The notes: generated by a model from the letters alone, not told the origin. Counted from the first letter of the stretch, positions 34,521 through 44,369 are shown. The stretch: DNA of 64,000 nucleotides from CAIQPV01 sp964480365 (GCA_964480365.1 CAYZPM010000013.1:17462-81461); one strand, 5' to 3'. Numbers and translations are program-made.

Positions 34521-37109
34521 ATGGAACAATTCGCTAAAGAAACCCTGCCGGTCAGCCTCGAACAGGAGATGCGCAAATCGTATCTCGAATACGCGATGAG
34601 CGTGATAGTCGGGCGAGCACTACCCGATGCACGCGATGGACTCAAGCCGGTACACCGCCGTGTGCTGTTTGCCATGCACGAATTATCCAACGACTGGAAC
34701 AAGGCCTACAAGAAGTCGGCGCGTATCGTCGGCGACGTAATCGGTAAATACCACCCGCACGGCGACACGGCGGTATACGACACCATCGTGCGCATGGCGC
34801 AGAATTTCTCCTTGCGTTACATGCTGGTGGACGGGCAGGGCAACTTTGGTTCGGTGGACGGAGATAACGCGGCGGCGATGCGTTACACCGAAATCCGCAT
34901 GTCGCGGATCGCGCATGAGTTGCTGGCCGATCTGGACAAGGAAACCGTTGATTTCGGGCCGAACTACGACGGTTCCGAGCATGAGCCGCTGGTATTGCCC
35001 GCGCGCTTCCCTAACTTGCTGGTGAATGGTTCTTCCGGCATTGCAGTGGGTATGGCGACCAATATTCCGCCGCACAATATGGGCGAAGTAATCGACGCTT
35101 GCTTGGCGCTGCTGAAAAATCCGGAAATGGATATCGAGGAATTGATCGACATCGTCCCCGCGCCGGACTTTCCGACGGCAGGCTTTATCTACGGCACGGC
35201 GGGCGTCAAGGAAGGCTACCGCACCGGGCGCGGGCGGGTGGTGATGCGTGCGCGTACCCATTTCGAGGATATCGGCAAGGGCGAGCGTCAGGCCATTATC
35301 ATCGACGAGCTGCCCTATCAGGTGAACAAGGCTAATTTGCTGATCAAAATCGGCGAGTTGGTGCGCGAGAAAAAAATCGAGGGTATTTCCGAAATCCGCG
35401 ACGAGTCGGACAAGTCCGGGATGCGCGCGGTGATCGAGTTGAAGCGCAATGAAGTGCCGGAAGTGATCCTTAATCAACTGTTCAAGATGACGCAGTTGCA
35501 GGACAGCTTCGGCATGAACATGGTGGCGCTGCTCGACGGTCAGCCCAAGTTGCTCAATTTGAAACAATTCCTCGACGCCTTTCTGCGCCATCGCCGCGAA
35601 GTGGTGACGCGCCGCACGGTGTTTGAACTGCGCAAGGCGAGGGATCGAGGTCACGTTCTGGAAGGTTTGGCGGTTGCGCTGTCCAACGTGGACGAAATCA
35701 TCGCACTGATCAAGGCGGCGGCTGCGCCCGCCGAGGCCAAGCGCGAATTGATGGCGCGTTCCTGGCATTCTTCGCTGGTGGAAGACATGCTGAGTCGCGT
35801 GAGCGGTGCCTCGCGTCCGGAAAACCTGTTGCCGGAATTCGGCCTGGTGGGGGAGGGCAGTCAGCGCGCCTACAAACTTTCCGATGTGCAGGCGCAAGCC
35901 ATCCTAGAACTACGCTTGCAGCGTTTGACCGGGCTGGAACAGGACAAGATCGTCGGCGAATATCGCGAAGTGATGGACAAGATTGCCGACCTGCTCGACA
36001 TTCTGGCCAGGCCCGAGCGTATCACGCAAATCATCGGCGATGAATTGGTCGCGATCAAGGCACAGTACGGCGACAAACGCCGCAGCGAGATTGTCACCCA
36101 CACGCAAGACATGAGCATGGAAGACCTGATCGCGCCGGAAGACGTGGTGGTCACGCTGTCGCACGGCGGCTACATGAAAGCGCAGAAACTGGACGAATAT
36201 GCTGCGCAGAAGCGCGGCGGTCGCGGCAAGCAGGCGGCCAGCACCAAGGAAGACGATTTCGTCGATAACCTGTTTATCGCCAACACCCACGACTACATCC
36301 TGTGTTTCTCCAGTCGGGGGCAGGTGTACTGGATCAAGGTGTATGACGTGCCGCAGGGTTCGCGCACCAGCCGTGGCAAACCGATAATCAATTTGCTGCC
36401 GCTGGAAGAGGGCGAGAAAATCAATGCGATCCTGCCGGTGAAGGAGTTTTCGGAATATCAATTCGTCTTCTTCGCCACTGCACTCGGTACAGTGAAAAAG
36501 ACCCCGCTGTCCGATTTTGCCAACCCGCGCAAGGCAGGCATCATCGCCATCAACCTGGATGAGGGCGATTACCTGATCGGCGTGGCGCTGACGGACGGCA
36601 AGCACGACGTGATGCTGTTCTCCGACGGCGGCAAGGCAGTGCGCTTTGACGAGAATGATGTTCGTTCCATGGGGCGCGTGTCGCGCGGTGTGCGCGGCAT
36701 GAGGCTGGCAGCGAAACAGCAGGTGATCGCGCTGCTGGTGGCTGAAGACGAAAGCCAGACGGTGCTGACCGCGACAGAGAACGGCTACGGCAAGCGTACC
36801 CCGATTGCGGAATATACCCGCCATGGGCGCGGCACACAGGGCATGATTGCGATTCAGACTTCTGAGCGCAATGGCAAAGTGGTGGCCGCTACTCTGGTGA
36901 CGACGGAAGATGAGATCATGCTGATAGGCACCAACGGCGTGCTGATCCGTACCCGCGTCAAGGAAATTCGCGAGATGGGCCGAACTACACAAGGGGTAAC
37001 GCTGATTAATCTGGGCAAGGACGACAAACTGGCTGGTTTGAGCCGAATTGCCGAGCCGGAAGAAATAGGGTCGGAAGACGGCGAGCAGGGAGAAGAGGCA
37101 GAGGACTAA
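34521..37109 (+). CDS. gyrA: DNA gyrase subunit A
   Basis: 862 aa from ATG at 34521 (MEQFAKETLPVSLEQEMRKS), with AAGG upstream; a TTG nine bases earlier is too close to that site. Numbering follows E. coli: Thr83 and Asp87 in HPHGDTAVYDTIVRM, catalytic Tyr122 in AMRYTEIRMS. A GyrA-box variant AQKRGGRGKQ begins the C-terminal pinwheel. Essential type II topoisomerase subunit; heads the serC-pheA run. Confidence 0.97.
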   Translation: MEQFAKETLPVSLEQEMRKSYLEYAMSVIVGRALPDARDGLKPVHRRVLFAMHELSNDWNKAYKKSARIVGDVIGKYHPHGDTAVYDTIVRMAQNFSLRYMLVDGQGNFGSVDGDNAAAMRYTEIRMSRIAHELLADLDKETVDFGPNYDGSEHEPLVLPARFPNLLVNGSSGIAVGMATNIPPHNMGEVIDACLALLKNPEMDIEELIDIVPAPDFPTAGFIYGTAGVKEGYRTGRGRVVMRARTHFEDIGKGERQAIIIDELPYQVNKANLLIKIGELVREKKIEGISEIRDESDKSGMRAVIELKRNEVPEVILNQLFKMTQLQDSFGMNMVALLDGQPKLLNLKQFLDAFLRHRREVVTRRTVFELRKARDRGHVLEGLAVALSNVDEIIALIKAAAAPAEAKRELMARSWHSSLVEDMLSRVSGASRPENLLPEFGLVGEGSQRAYKLSDVQAQAILELRLQRLTGLEQDKIVGEYREVMDKIADLLDILARPERITQIIGDELVAIKAQYGDKRRSEIVTHTQDMSMEDLIAPEDVVVTLSHGGYMKAQKLDEYAAQKRGGRGKQAASTKEDDFVDNLFIANTHDYILCFSSRGQVYWIKVYDVPQGSRTSRGKPIINLLPLEEGEKINAILPVKEFSEYQFVFFATALGTVKKTPLSDFANPRKAGIIAINLDEGDYLIGVALTDGKHDVMLFSDGGKAVRFDENDVRSMGRVSRGVRGMRLAAKQQVIALLVAEDESQTVLTATENGYGKRTPIAEYTRHGRGTQGMIAIQTSERNGKVVAATLVTTEDEIMLIGTNGVLIRTRVKEIREMGRTTQGVTLINLGKDDKLAGLSRIAEPEEIGSEDGEQGEEAED

Positions 37110-37110
37110 G

Positions 37111-37205
37111 CCCCTTCCAACTCCCCCTTGTCAGTACGAAAATTTTTGTTCCGGCACAGGAGAGCAAAACGTCCCCTCTCCTGACAAGGGGATGGTTGGG
37201 AAGGG
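37111..37205. repeat. Palindromic repeat after gyrA
   Basis: CCCCTTCCAACTCCCCCTTG and the facing CAAGGGGATGGTTGGGAAGG enclose about 50 bases. Same pyrimidine/purine type as at 2944-3028. It could also end gyrA transcription. Confidence 0.7.
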
Positions 37206-37258
37206 TTCGATTTTCCTCGGGCAAGATTGTTTATATTGAAAACTTGAAGTAAGCCAAC

Positions 37259-38338
37259 ATGACTATTTATAACTTCAGCGCAGGCCCGGCAGTGTTGCCG
37301 AAAGAAGTGCTACAACAGGCGCAAGCGGAATTGATCGACTGGCGCGGCAGCGGCATGTCGGTGATGGAGATGTCGCATCGCGGCAAGGAATTCATGGGCA
37401 TTCATGCGCAGGCCGAAGCCGATCTGCGCGAGTTGATGGACATTCCCGCCAACTACAAGGTGCTGTTCCTGCAAGGCGGCGCGCACCTGCAATTTTCGAT
37501 GATCCCGTTGAACCTGTTGCGCGGTAAGGCTTCCGCAGATTACGTGAATACCGGCGAATGGTCGAAGAGGGCCATTGCCGAAGCAAAGAAATTTGGCGGC
37601 GTGAACGTGGTAGCCGACAGTGCGGACAAGAATTTTACCTATACTCCGGCTTTCAATACCTGGAAATGTGATCCGAATGCGGCCTATCTGCATTACGTAG
37701 CGAATGAGACCATAGGCGGCGTTGAGTTTAACTGGGTGCCGGATTGCGGCGACGTGCCGTTGGTGGCGGACATGTCGTCCAACATTCTGTCGCGTCAGGT
37801 TGATGTAACGAAGTTTGGCTTGATCTATGCGGGTGCGCAAAAGAACATCGGCCCTGCCGGGGTGACGTTGGTTATCGTGCGCGACGACCTGCTCGGTCAT
37901 GTGGCGGCGCACACGCCGACCATGCTGGATTACAAAATCCACGCCGACAACGGCTCAATGTACAACACGCCGCCCACCTACGGTATCTACATAGCCGGGC
38001 TGGTGTTCCAGTGGTTGAAGAAGAATGGCGGTATCGCGGCGATGGAGAAGGTCAACATCGCCAAGGCGGAACTGCTATATGCGGCGATAGACGCCAGCGA
38101 CGGCTTCTACCACTGCCCGGTCGACAAGGCAGACCGCTCGCGCATGAATGTGCCGTTCAACTTGAAAGATGCCAACCAAGATGCAGACTTCCTGAAGCAG
38201 GCTGACGCGCGCGGGCTATTGCAACTGAAAGGCCATCGTTCTGTCGGCGGCATGCGCGCCTCGATTTATAACGCCATGCCATTGTCGGGCGTACAGGCGC
38301 TGGTAGATTTCATGAACGAATTTGCCAAGAAGCCATGA
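37259..38338 (+). CDS. serC: Phosphoserine aminotransferase
   Basis: 359 aa. MTIYNFSAGPAVLPKEVLQQ is the canonical start; PLP Lys in YAGAQKNIGPAG; GHRSVGGMRASIYNAM at the end. It makes phosphoserine from phosphohydroxypyruvate, also acting in pyridoxine synthesis. ATGA overlap with pheA. Confidence 0.96.
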   Translation: MTIYNFSAGPAVLPKEVLQQAQAELIDWRGSGMSVMEMSHRGKEFMGIHAQAEADLRELMDIPANYKVLFLQGGAHLQFSMIPLNLLRGKASADYVNTGEWSKRAIAEAKKFGGVNVVADSADKNFTYTPAFNTWKCDPNAAYLHYVANETIGGVEFNWVPDCGDVPLVADMSSNILSRQVDVTKFGLIYAGAQKNIGPAGVTLVIVRDDLLGHVAAHTPTMLDYKIHADNGSMYNTPPTYGIYIAGLVFQWLKKNGGIAAMEKVNIAKAELLYAAIDASDGFYHCPVDKADRSRMNVPFNLKDANQDADFLKQADARGLLQLKGHRSVGGMRASIYNAMPLSGVQALVDFMNEFAKKP

Positions 38339-39399
38339 CCGATAAGTTGAAACAGTGCCGTGCGCAGATAGACCGCATTGACGATGAGATGTTGAAGCTC
38401 GTCAATCAACGCGCCGCTATTGCACAGCAGATAGGCCACTTGAAAAATAGTGATACGGTGCTGCGTCCGGAGCGCGAGGCGCAGATTTTGCAGCGTATGA
38501 AAGAAAATAATCCCGGCCCGCTTCCGGTTCAGAGCGTAACGCAGTTGTTCACCGAGGTGATGTCGCATTGTCGCGCGCTGGAAGCACCTCTATCGGTATC
38601 CTATCTCGGCCCGGAGGGAACCTTTACCGAGGCAGCTGCACTGAAGCGATTCGGTAATGCGATACAAGGGCAGTCTTGCGCGACCATCGACGATGTGTTC
38701 CGTTCGGTGGAGAGCGGCGCGGCTGATTATGGTATCGTGCCTGCGGAGAATTCCACCGAAGGAGCTATAGGCCGGACACTGGATTTGTTGCTGCAAAGCC
38801 CGCTCCAAGTATGCGGCGAAGTGATGCTGGCGATCCATCAATGCCTGCTTGCCAAGCAGTGTGATTTGGGCGCGATCAAGACCGTTTATTCGCATTCGCA
38901 ATCCTTGGGCCAATGCCAGGGTTGGTTGAATGCGAAACTGCCGAATGCAGCGCGTATCGCCGTTGCCAGTAATGCCGAAGCAGCGCGTATGGCTGCGGAA
39001 AATGCACATAGCGCGGCTATCGCCGGGGTTCAGGCCGCAGCACATTTCGGCTTGTCAGTATGTGTTGAAAACATTGAGGATGATGCCAACAACACCACAC
39101 GTTTTTTGGTGCTGGGCAATCAGCAGGTAGCACCTTCCGGCAAAGATAAAACCTCGCTGGTCATGTCCGCCGCCAACCGTCCGGGCGCGGTGCATGATTT
39201 GCTGGTTCCTCTCGCCAAGCACGGCGTCAGCATGACTAAACTGGAATCACGCCCGGCGCGTTTTGGTCTGTGGGAGTACATATTTTTTGTTGATATTGAA
39301 GGGCATCAGTCCGATGCCAAAGTGGCCATCGCATTGGCCGAGCTGAAACAAGTTGCCGCGTTTGTGAAGATTTTAGGTTCGTATCCAGTCGCTGTTTAG
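38335..39399 (+). CDS. pheA: Bifunctional chorismate mutase/prephenate dehydratase
   Basis: 354 aa. Chorismate mutase at ~1-85 (IDRIDDEMLKLVNQRAAIAQ), prephenate dehydratase at ~90-270 (YLGPEGTFTEAAAL, then TTRFLVLG), ACT regulatory domain at the end with KLESRPARFGLWEY for phenylalanine feedback. Leads from chorismate to phenylpyruvate. Confidence 0.96.
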   Translation: MTDKLKQCRAQIDRIDDEMLKLVNQRAAIAQQIGHLKNSDTVLRPEREAQILQRMKENNPGPLPVQSVTQLFTEVMSHCRALEAPLSVSYLGPEGTFTEAAALKRFGNAIQGQSCATIDDVFRSVESGAADYGIVPAENSTEGAIGRTLDLLLQSPLQVCGEVMLAIHQCLLAKQCDLGAIKTVYSHSQSLGQCQGWLNAKLPNAARIAVASNAEAARMAAENAHSAAIAGVQAAAHFGLSVCVENIEDDANNTTRFLVLGNQQVAPSGKDKTSLVMSAANRPGAVHDLLVPLAKHGVSMTKLESRPARFGLWEYIFFVDIEGHQSDAKVAIALAELKQVAAFVKILGSYPVAV

Positions 39400-39434
39400 C
39401 GACATCGTCGAGTAAACCGAAAACTATAAAAACA

Positions 39435-39522
39435 CCGTCATTCCCGCGAAGGCGGGAATCCAGTGGTTTTAAACAAAAGGTATTTTTTGAATGGCTGGAT
39501 TCCCGCCTTCGCGGGAATGACA
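39435..39522. repeat. dRS3-like repeat pair
   Basis: CGTCATTCCCGCGAAGGCGGGAAT and ATTCCCGCCTTCGCGGGAATGAC face each other across about 40 bases. Both fit ATTCCC-N8-GGGAAT. Confidence 0.85.
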
Positions 39523-39548
39523 AGAAAAGAGTTTAATCAAGGTTTCAA

Positions 39549-40652
39549 ATGAATTATTCTGAACTGGCACCACCCTACATCCGCGCCATCGCGGCCTATC
39601 AACCCGGCAAGCCGATTTCCGAATTGGAGCGCGAGCTTGGTATCAGCGGCATCGTCAAGCTGGCCTCCAACGAGAATCCGCTCGGTTGCAGCCCGAAGGC
39701 TACAGCCGCGATGCTTGAGGCGATCAAGACCATCGCACTGTATCCGGACGGTAATGGTTTTGAGTTGAAAGCTGCGCTGTCCAAGCGTTATGGCGTTGAA
39801 CATGAACGCATGGTGCTGGGTAACGGTTCCAACGACATGCTGGAATTGGCGGCGCGCGCTTTTCTCACTGTGGGCGACAAGGCGGTGTATTCAGACCATG
39901 CCTTTGCGGTGTATCCGCTGGCGACGCAGGCGGTAGGAGCAACAGGCATCAGCGTGCCAGCGATCAATTTTGGCCATGACCTGGAAGCGATGCTCAAGGC
40001 CGCCGTGGAGCAACAAGCCAAGCTGGTGTTTATTGCCAACCCGAATAATCCAACCGGCACTTTCCTCGGCGAGGCGGAATTGCTGGGTTTTTTGCGCGCA
40101 TTGCCGCCGCAGATTCTGGTGGTGCTGGACGAGGCTTATAACGAATACCTGCCGGAAGAGTGCTGTTATGACAGCGTAAGTTGGTTGAAGGATTTTCCTA
40201 ACCTGATTGTTTCGCGCACTTTTTCCAAGGCCTACGGTCTCGCCGGGTTGCGCGTGGGTTATGCGTTCGCTGATGCACAGGTGGCCGACATGATGAACCG
40301 CGTGCGTCAGCCGTTCAACGTCAACAGCGTCGCGCAAGCCGCCGCTGTAGCGGCCTTGCAGGACGAGGCTTTTGTCAGGCAGACTCACGCATTGAATCAA
40401 AGCGGCATGCAACAGATCACACAGGGCTTGAGCAAGCTTGAGCTGGAATTTATTCCGTCTTATGGCAACTTCATCAGCTTCAAGATTGGCAATGGGTTAC
40501 AAAAGTATCGCCGTTTGCTGGAATTGGGCGTGATTGTGCGGCCTGTCGCCAGTTACGACATGCCGGATTATTTGCGGGTGAGCATCGGGTTGGAATCAGA
40601 AAACGAAAAATTTTTGTCTGCGCTTAAGCAGGTACTTGGAGAAACAGCATGA
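39549..40652 (+). CDS. hisC: Histidinol-phosphate/aromatic aminotransferase HisC
   Basis: 367 aa. PLP-binding SRTFSKAYGLAGLRVGYAF, ANPNNPTGTF and VLDEAYNEY are clear; the start IRAIAAYQPGKPISELERELG is typical of HisC2. Its place between pheA and a DAHP synthase, away from other his genes, suggests it also transaminates phenylpyruvate or hydroxyphenylpyruvate. Overlaps the next start by four bases. Confidence 0.92.
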   Translation: MNYSELAPPYIRAIAAYQPGKPISELERELGISGIVKLASNENPLGCSPKATAAMLEAIKTIALYPDGNGFELKAALSKRYGVEHERMVLGNGSNDMLELAARAFLTVGDKAVYSDHAFAVYPLATQAVGATGISVPAINFGHDLEAMLKAAVEQQAKLVFIANPNNPTGTFLGEAELLGFLRALPPQILVVLDEAYNEYLPEECCYDSVSWLKDFPNLIVSRTFSKAYGLAGLRVGYAFADAQVADMMNRVRQPFNVNSVAQAAAVAALQDEAFVRQTHALNQSGMQQITQGLSKLELEFIPSYGNFISFKIGNGLQKYRRLLELGVIVRPVASYDMPDYLRVSIGLESENEKFLSALKQVLGETA

Positions 40653-41665
40653 TTATCGTAATGGGAAAAGATGTCACTGACGAGCAAGTTGGCGCAGTGG
40701 TGAAGAGGCTGGAATCAGCGGGCTTGAAGGCCAATATCTCGCGCGGCATCGAGCGTACCGTGATCGGCGCAATTGGTGACGAACGCCCCCTGACCGAGGA
40801 AATGTTTACCTCGCTGCCCGGCGTGGAATCGGCGATGCACATCGCCAAACAATACAAAATCGTGTCGCGCGAATCGCACAAGGAAAACACGGTCATTGAC
40901 ATCGGTGGCATCAAGCTTGGCGGAAACCAGATACAGGTTATTGCCGGGCCATGCTCGGTGGAAACGCAGGAACAAATGGATTTGTCCGCAAAATTTGTGC
41001 ATGAGGCAGGTTGCCGCTTGATGCGCGGCGGCGCATTCAAGCCGCGCACCAGTCCCTATGCTTTTCAGGGCAAAGGCGTGGAAGGGCTGGACATGTTTCG
41101 CAAAGCGGCTGATCCATACAAATTGCCCATCGTGACTGAACTGATGGACGTGCGCATGCTGGATACCTTCATGGAATACGATGTGGACGTAATTCAGATA
41201 GGCACGCGCAACATGCAGAATTTCGATCTGCTCAAGGAAGTGGGGCGCATCAACAAGCCGGTAATCCTCAAGCGCGGCATGTCGGCCACCATTGCCGAGT
41301 GGCTGATGTCGGCTGAATACATCGCGGCGGGCGGCAACCACAACATCATTTTCTGCGAACGCGGCATCCGCACCTTCGAGACTTACTACCGCAATGTGCT
41401 AGACGTGACCGCCATTCCCGTGCTGAAAAAGGAAACCCACCTGCCGGTGATCGTTGATCCTTCCCACGCGGGCGGCAAAGCATGGATGGTGGCGGCATTG
41501 TCGCAAGCCTCGCTTGCTGCGGGCGCAGATGGCCTGCTGGTCGAGATGCATCCCAATCCGTGCGAAGCATGGTGCGATGCCGATCAGGCGCTGACTCCGC
41601 CAGAATTGAAAAAGCTGATGGTCACGTTGGGTGCGATTGCCGGGGCGGTCGGGCGCACGCTTTAA
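40649..41665 (+). CDS. aroF: DAHP synthase, type I-beta
   Basis: 338 aa. N-terminal ~70 residues (MIIVMGKDVTDEQVGAVVKR) form the ferredoxin-like regulatory domain of the Thermotoga/Bacillus type; then IAGPCSVETQEQMD, GGAFKPRTSPYAFQG and VDPSHAGGKAWMV of the catalytic barrel. It joins PEP and erythrose 4-phosphate. Symbol is provisional because DAHP synthase naming varies. Confidence 0.93.
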   Translation: MIIVMGKDVTDEQVGAVVKRLESAGLKANISRGIERTVIGAIGDERPLTEEMFTSLPGVESAMHIAKQYKIVSRESHKENTVIDIGGIKLGGNQIQVIAGPCSVETQEQMDLSAKFVHEAGCRLMRGGAFKPRTSPYAFQGKGVEGLDMFRKAADPYKLPIVTELMDVRMLDTFMEYDVDVIQIGTRNMQNFDLLKEVGRINKPVILKRGMSATIAEWLMSAEYIAAGGNHNIIFCERGIRTFETYYRNVLDVTAIPVLKKETHLPVIVDPSHAGGKAWMVAALSQASLAAGADGLLVEMHPNPCEAWCDADQALTPPELKKLMVTLGAIAGAVGRTL

Positions 41666-41668
41666 GCC

Positions 41669-42535
41669 ATGCAGCCTGCCTTTCGCAAAGTCGTCATTTT
41701 TGGTGCAGGCCTGATCGGCGGCTCGTTCGCGCTTGCCTTGCGCAAGGCGGGGGCAGTCAGCGAAGTAGTCGGCTTCGGGCGCAGCATAGCGACGCTTGAG
41801 CACGCTAAACAACTCGGCATCCTTGACCGCATCGGCACCGACCTCGCGGAACTTGGCGATGCCGACTTGGTGTTGCTGGCGACACCTGTTGGGCAGATGG
41901 CGGAACTGATGGCGCGCATCGCGCCGCATTTGGGTAAGCACACGCTGGTCACCGATGGCGGCAGCACCAAGAGCGATGTGGTGGCTGCGGCCCGCGCGAA
42001 CCTTGGCAATAAAGTTTCGCAATTCATTCCCGCTCATCCCATCGCCGGTGCCGAGAAGACCGGCCCGGACGCAGCGCTGGCCGATCTGTATCAAGGCAAG
42101 AAAGTGGTGTTGACCCCGCTGCCGGAAAACAGTGTCGAATCGGTGGCGCGCGTGCGCAAAGCGTGGGAACTGTGCGGTGCCGTGGTGAGCGAACTGACAC
42201 CGCAGCAGCACGACGAAGTATTCGCCGCCGTGAGCCATTTGCCGCATTTGTTGTCGTTCGCGCTGGTACACGATTTGGCGCAACGCGAGAATCGTGATCT
42301 GTTGCTATCCTTCGCCGCCAGCGGCTTCCGTGACTTCACCCGCATCGCCGCCAGCAGCCCGGAAATGTGGCGCGACATCAGTCTCGCCAACCGCGATGCT
42401 TTGATGCGCGAAGTGAAACAGTATGCCGATGAACTGTATGTTGTGTATCAAGCGCTGGAAAACAACGATGCCGGCAAGCTGGAGGAGATTTTTCGTCTGT
42501 CCAGTGAGGTAAGGGGTAGTTGGAAGCAACAATAA
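41669..42535 (+). CDS. tyrA: Prephenate dehydrogenase TyrA
   Basis: 288 aa. Rossmann VIFGAGLIGGSFALALRKAG at the N-terminus and the catalytic HPIAGAEKTGPDAA with conserved His. Oxidative decarboxylation of prephenate (or arogenate) toward tyrosine. Three bases after aroF, so one operon. In relatives aroA normally follows directly; here an accessory block does. Confidence 0.94.
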   Translation: MQPAFRKVVIFGAGLIGGSFALALRKAGAVSEVVGFGRSIATLEHAKQLGILDRIGTDLAELGDADLVLLATPVGQMAELMARIAPHLGKHTLVTDGGSTKSDVVAAARANLGNKVSQFIPAHPIAGAEKTGPDAALADLYQGKKVVLTPLPENSVESVARVRKAWELCGAVVSELTPQQHDEVFAAVSHLPHLLSFALVHDLAQRENRDLLLSFAASGFRDFTRIAASSPEMWRDISLANRDALMREVKQYADELYVVYQALENNDAGKLEEIFRLSSEVRGSWKQQ

Positions 42536-42595
42536 ATTCTCGCCTTTGACACGCAAGGCGAGTATGTTGTGTACCTTAAGTAACTGGAGACGAAC

Positions 42596-42802
42596 ATGAT
42601 GCAAGCTGTCAGGGCAACCATAGATCCGCAGGGACACGTCCACTACACCGAGCCGGTGCGTGTGGATGCGCCGCGTCAGGCGCTCGTCATTTTTCTAGAT
42701 GAAGGTAATGAAACCGCACTGCTGGCACAGCCCGCGCTGGCAAATGACTGGCTCAAACCGGAGGAGGATGCGGCATGGGAGCATTTGCAGCCGGGCAAGT
42801 AA
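42596..42802 (+). CDS. Antitoxin-like small protein
   Basis: 68 aa with GGAG seven bases upstream. N-terminal MMQAVRATIDPQGHVHYTEP looks like an AbrB-type strand segment; the C-terminal LANDWLKPEEDAAWEHLQPG is a motif found in antitoxins paired with PemK/MazF toxins. It overlaps the toxin gene by 28 bases, as in many toxin-antitoxin operons. Confidence 0.75.
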   Translation: MMQAVRATIDPQGHVHYTEPVRVDAPRQALVIFLDEGNETALLAQPALANDWLKPEEDAAWEHLQPGK

Positions 42803-43107
42803 TTGTCGTTCCCTTCCCGTTTTCTGACCTCAGTGCGCAAAAATACCGTCCCGCGTTGATACTGGCTGATGCTGGTCGTGGCGATTGGGTGTTGTGCCAA
42901 ATTACCAGCAATCCATTTTCTGATCCTGACGCGATAGAACTGAACGAAAGTGCCTTCAGTCAAGGCAGCCTGCAACGCACCAGCTATGCCCGTCCGGGCA
43001 AGCTCTTCACCGCAAACGATAGCTTGTTTGTAAGTCAGGTCGGGGTTTTACACGCCGCCATTTTTCAACAGGTGCGCGATGCAGTTGTTGCGATGTTGCG
43101 GCGATAA
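42775..43107 (+). CDS. PemK/MazF-family toxin
   Basis: 110 aa. AAGQVIVVPFPFSDLSAQKYRP is the conserved PemK/MazF N-terminus (GDVVLVPFPFSD..g.K.RPA), followed by ILADAGRGDWVLCQITSN. Likely an mRNA interferase. Immediately downstream of and overlapping its antitoxin. Confidence 0.87.
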   Translation: MGAFAAGQVIVVPFPFSDLSAQKYRPALILADAGRGDWVLCQITSNPFSDPDAIELNESAFSQGSLQRTSYARPGKLFTANDSLFVSQVGVLHAAIFQQVRDAVVAMLRR

Positions 43108-43125
43108 GGCTGTCGGGGGCTAAGA

Positions 43126-43153
43126 CCGTTCGTGGTGAGTTTGTCGAACCACC
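43126..43153. repeat. REP-like half element
   Basis: CCGTTCGTGGTGAGTTTGTC with GAACCACC matches the left arm of the palindrome at 29692-29792. Confidence 0.7.
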
Positions 43154-43281
43154 TGCTACTTACCTAAAGGCAACTTCGCCGATGGTAGTTCACATTATTC
43201 ACAGAACCATTCTTCCGCTTGCTTTTTATCAGACTGGTCTATATGCTGGTCTGCACGTAAATAAATATTGCGGAGTAAATC

Positions 43282-43524
43282 ATGAAGATCGAGATCGGTT
43301 CTTACGAGGCAAAAACCAAACTTCCCGAATTGCTGCGGCAGGTTAAAACTGGCAAGAGCTTTACCATCACCAATCGCGGAGAGGCCATAGCCGATTTGGT
43401 GCCCAGCCTTGGCGCGAAGACGCAGGATAAGGCTGCGGCAGCAGAAAAGCTCAAGGCATTCATGCTGGCCGACCCGGTGCACGGCGTGAATATCAAGGAA
43501 CTCATTGAGGAAGGGCGTGCGTGA
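43282..43524 (+). CDS. Phd/YefM-family antitoxin
   Basis: 80 aa, start MKIEIGSYEAKTKLPELLRQVKTG, then FTITNRGEAIADLVP, both standard Phd/YefM DNA-binding blocks; the acidic C-terminal helix (NIKELIEEGRA) would bind the toxin. Overlaps the PIN toxin gene by four bases. Confidence 0.92.
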   Translation: MKIEIGSYEAKTKLPELLRQVKTGKSFTITNRGEAIADLVPSLGAKTQDKAAAAEKLKAFMLADPVHGVNIKELIEEGRA

Positions 43525-43940
43525 GCTTCGTCCTTGATAACTCGGTGACCATGCGCTGGTTCTTCGGTGACGGCAAACCGCAAGAAATCGTCTATGCGGG
43601 CAAAGTGCTGGACGCGATGAAAAATGCCCGCGCCCTCGTACCCACGACATGGGGGCTGGAAGTGGCGAACGTAATCGCCAAGGCAGAAGCAAAAGGCTGG
43701 GTGACCGAAGCACGGAGCGAGGCGTTTCTTGAGATGCTGGAAGGCGTAGAAATCGAAGTGGACGCAGCCACATTCTCGCACGCGCTGTCGCACACCCTGC
43801 AATTGGCACGACGCTACAAACTATCCGCCTATGATGCCTCCTACCTTGAACTGGCTTTGAGGCTGGGTTTGCCGCTGGCTACGCTCGATGAGGATTTGGA
43901 TAAGGCAGCGAAGAAGGCGGGGGTGAAGAGGTTTGGTTGA
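43521..43940 (+). CDS. VapC-like PIN-domain toxin
   Basis: 139 aa, GTG start overlapping the antitoxin stop. PIN acidic residues: Asp in FVLDNSVTMRWF, Glu in GLEVANVI, Asp in SAYDASYLELAL and in LATLDEDL. RNase expected to cut tRNA or rRNA. With the Phd gene it forms a VapBC-type module. Confidence 0.92.
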   Translation: MSFVLDNSVTMRWFFGDGKPQEIVYAGKVLDAMKNARALVPTTWGLEVANVIAKAEAKGWVTEARSEAFLEMLEGVEIEVDAATFSHALSHTLQLARRYKLSAYDASYLELALRLGLPLATLDEDLDKAAKKAGVKRFG

Positions 43941-43959
43941 TGGGGTGGGGAAAAAACCG

Positions 43960-44179
43960 CCGGTGGTAGACCGGCAGCTAGTCACTTTTTCTTGCGTCGC
44001 CAAGAAAAAGTAACCCAAAAGAAGGCGACCCCAATCCGCCACCTCTTCGAGGTTCCCTGCGTTGCTCGGCTGGTCAGGCTTCCTCATAAACTCGCACGAT
44101 CCGCTACGCGGCCACGTGCTCAAACATATTCGTCAGAATTCCCTGACCAGCCTCCGCTACTCGGTGGCGGAACAGGGGA
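43960..44179 (+). repeat. Left 220-base inverted repeat flanking the Abi-alpha-like gene
   Basis: Pairs with 45215-45434 in inverted orientation, same length without indels and about ten mismatches by eye. Internal small palindromes: TCACTTTTTCTTGCGTCGCC facing AAGAAAAAGT. This word type (tract plus GAAGGCGACC) is widespread in proteobacterial intergenic DNA. Confidence 0.95.
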
Positions 44180-44369
44180 GAGGTGAGGTGCGCGAGGAAT
44201 ACTTCACAGAATAATTCTAAACATCTGCCAATATTTTCTAATGGCGGAAGCCGATGGTTTACATCGAGTTCAAATTTGCTTGCCGATCTTGGTTTAAACC
44301 GAAAATATCCACAGGCAGAGTGTGGTAGATTGCTGGCCTATATATCCGCCGTTGGGAATGGAGAGAGAC

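Noticed and set aside
34767..34781. GyrA Thr83 as a quinolone-resistance change
   Set aside because: Thr at this position is the natural residue in several Gram-negatives such as Pseudomonas; Asp87 is unchanged.
34683..35897. Long minus-strand open frame opposite gyrA
   Set aside because: Antisense to conserved gyrA; His/Arg-rich shadow translation with no motif.
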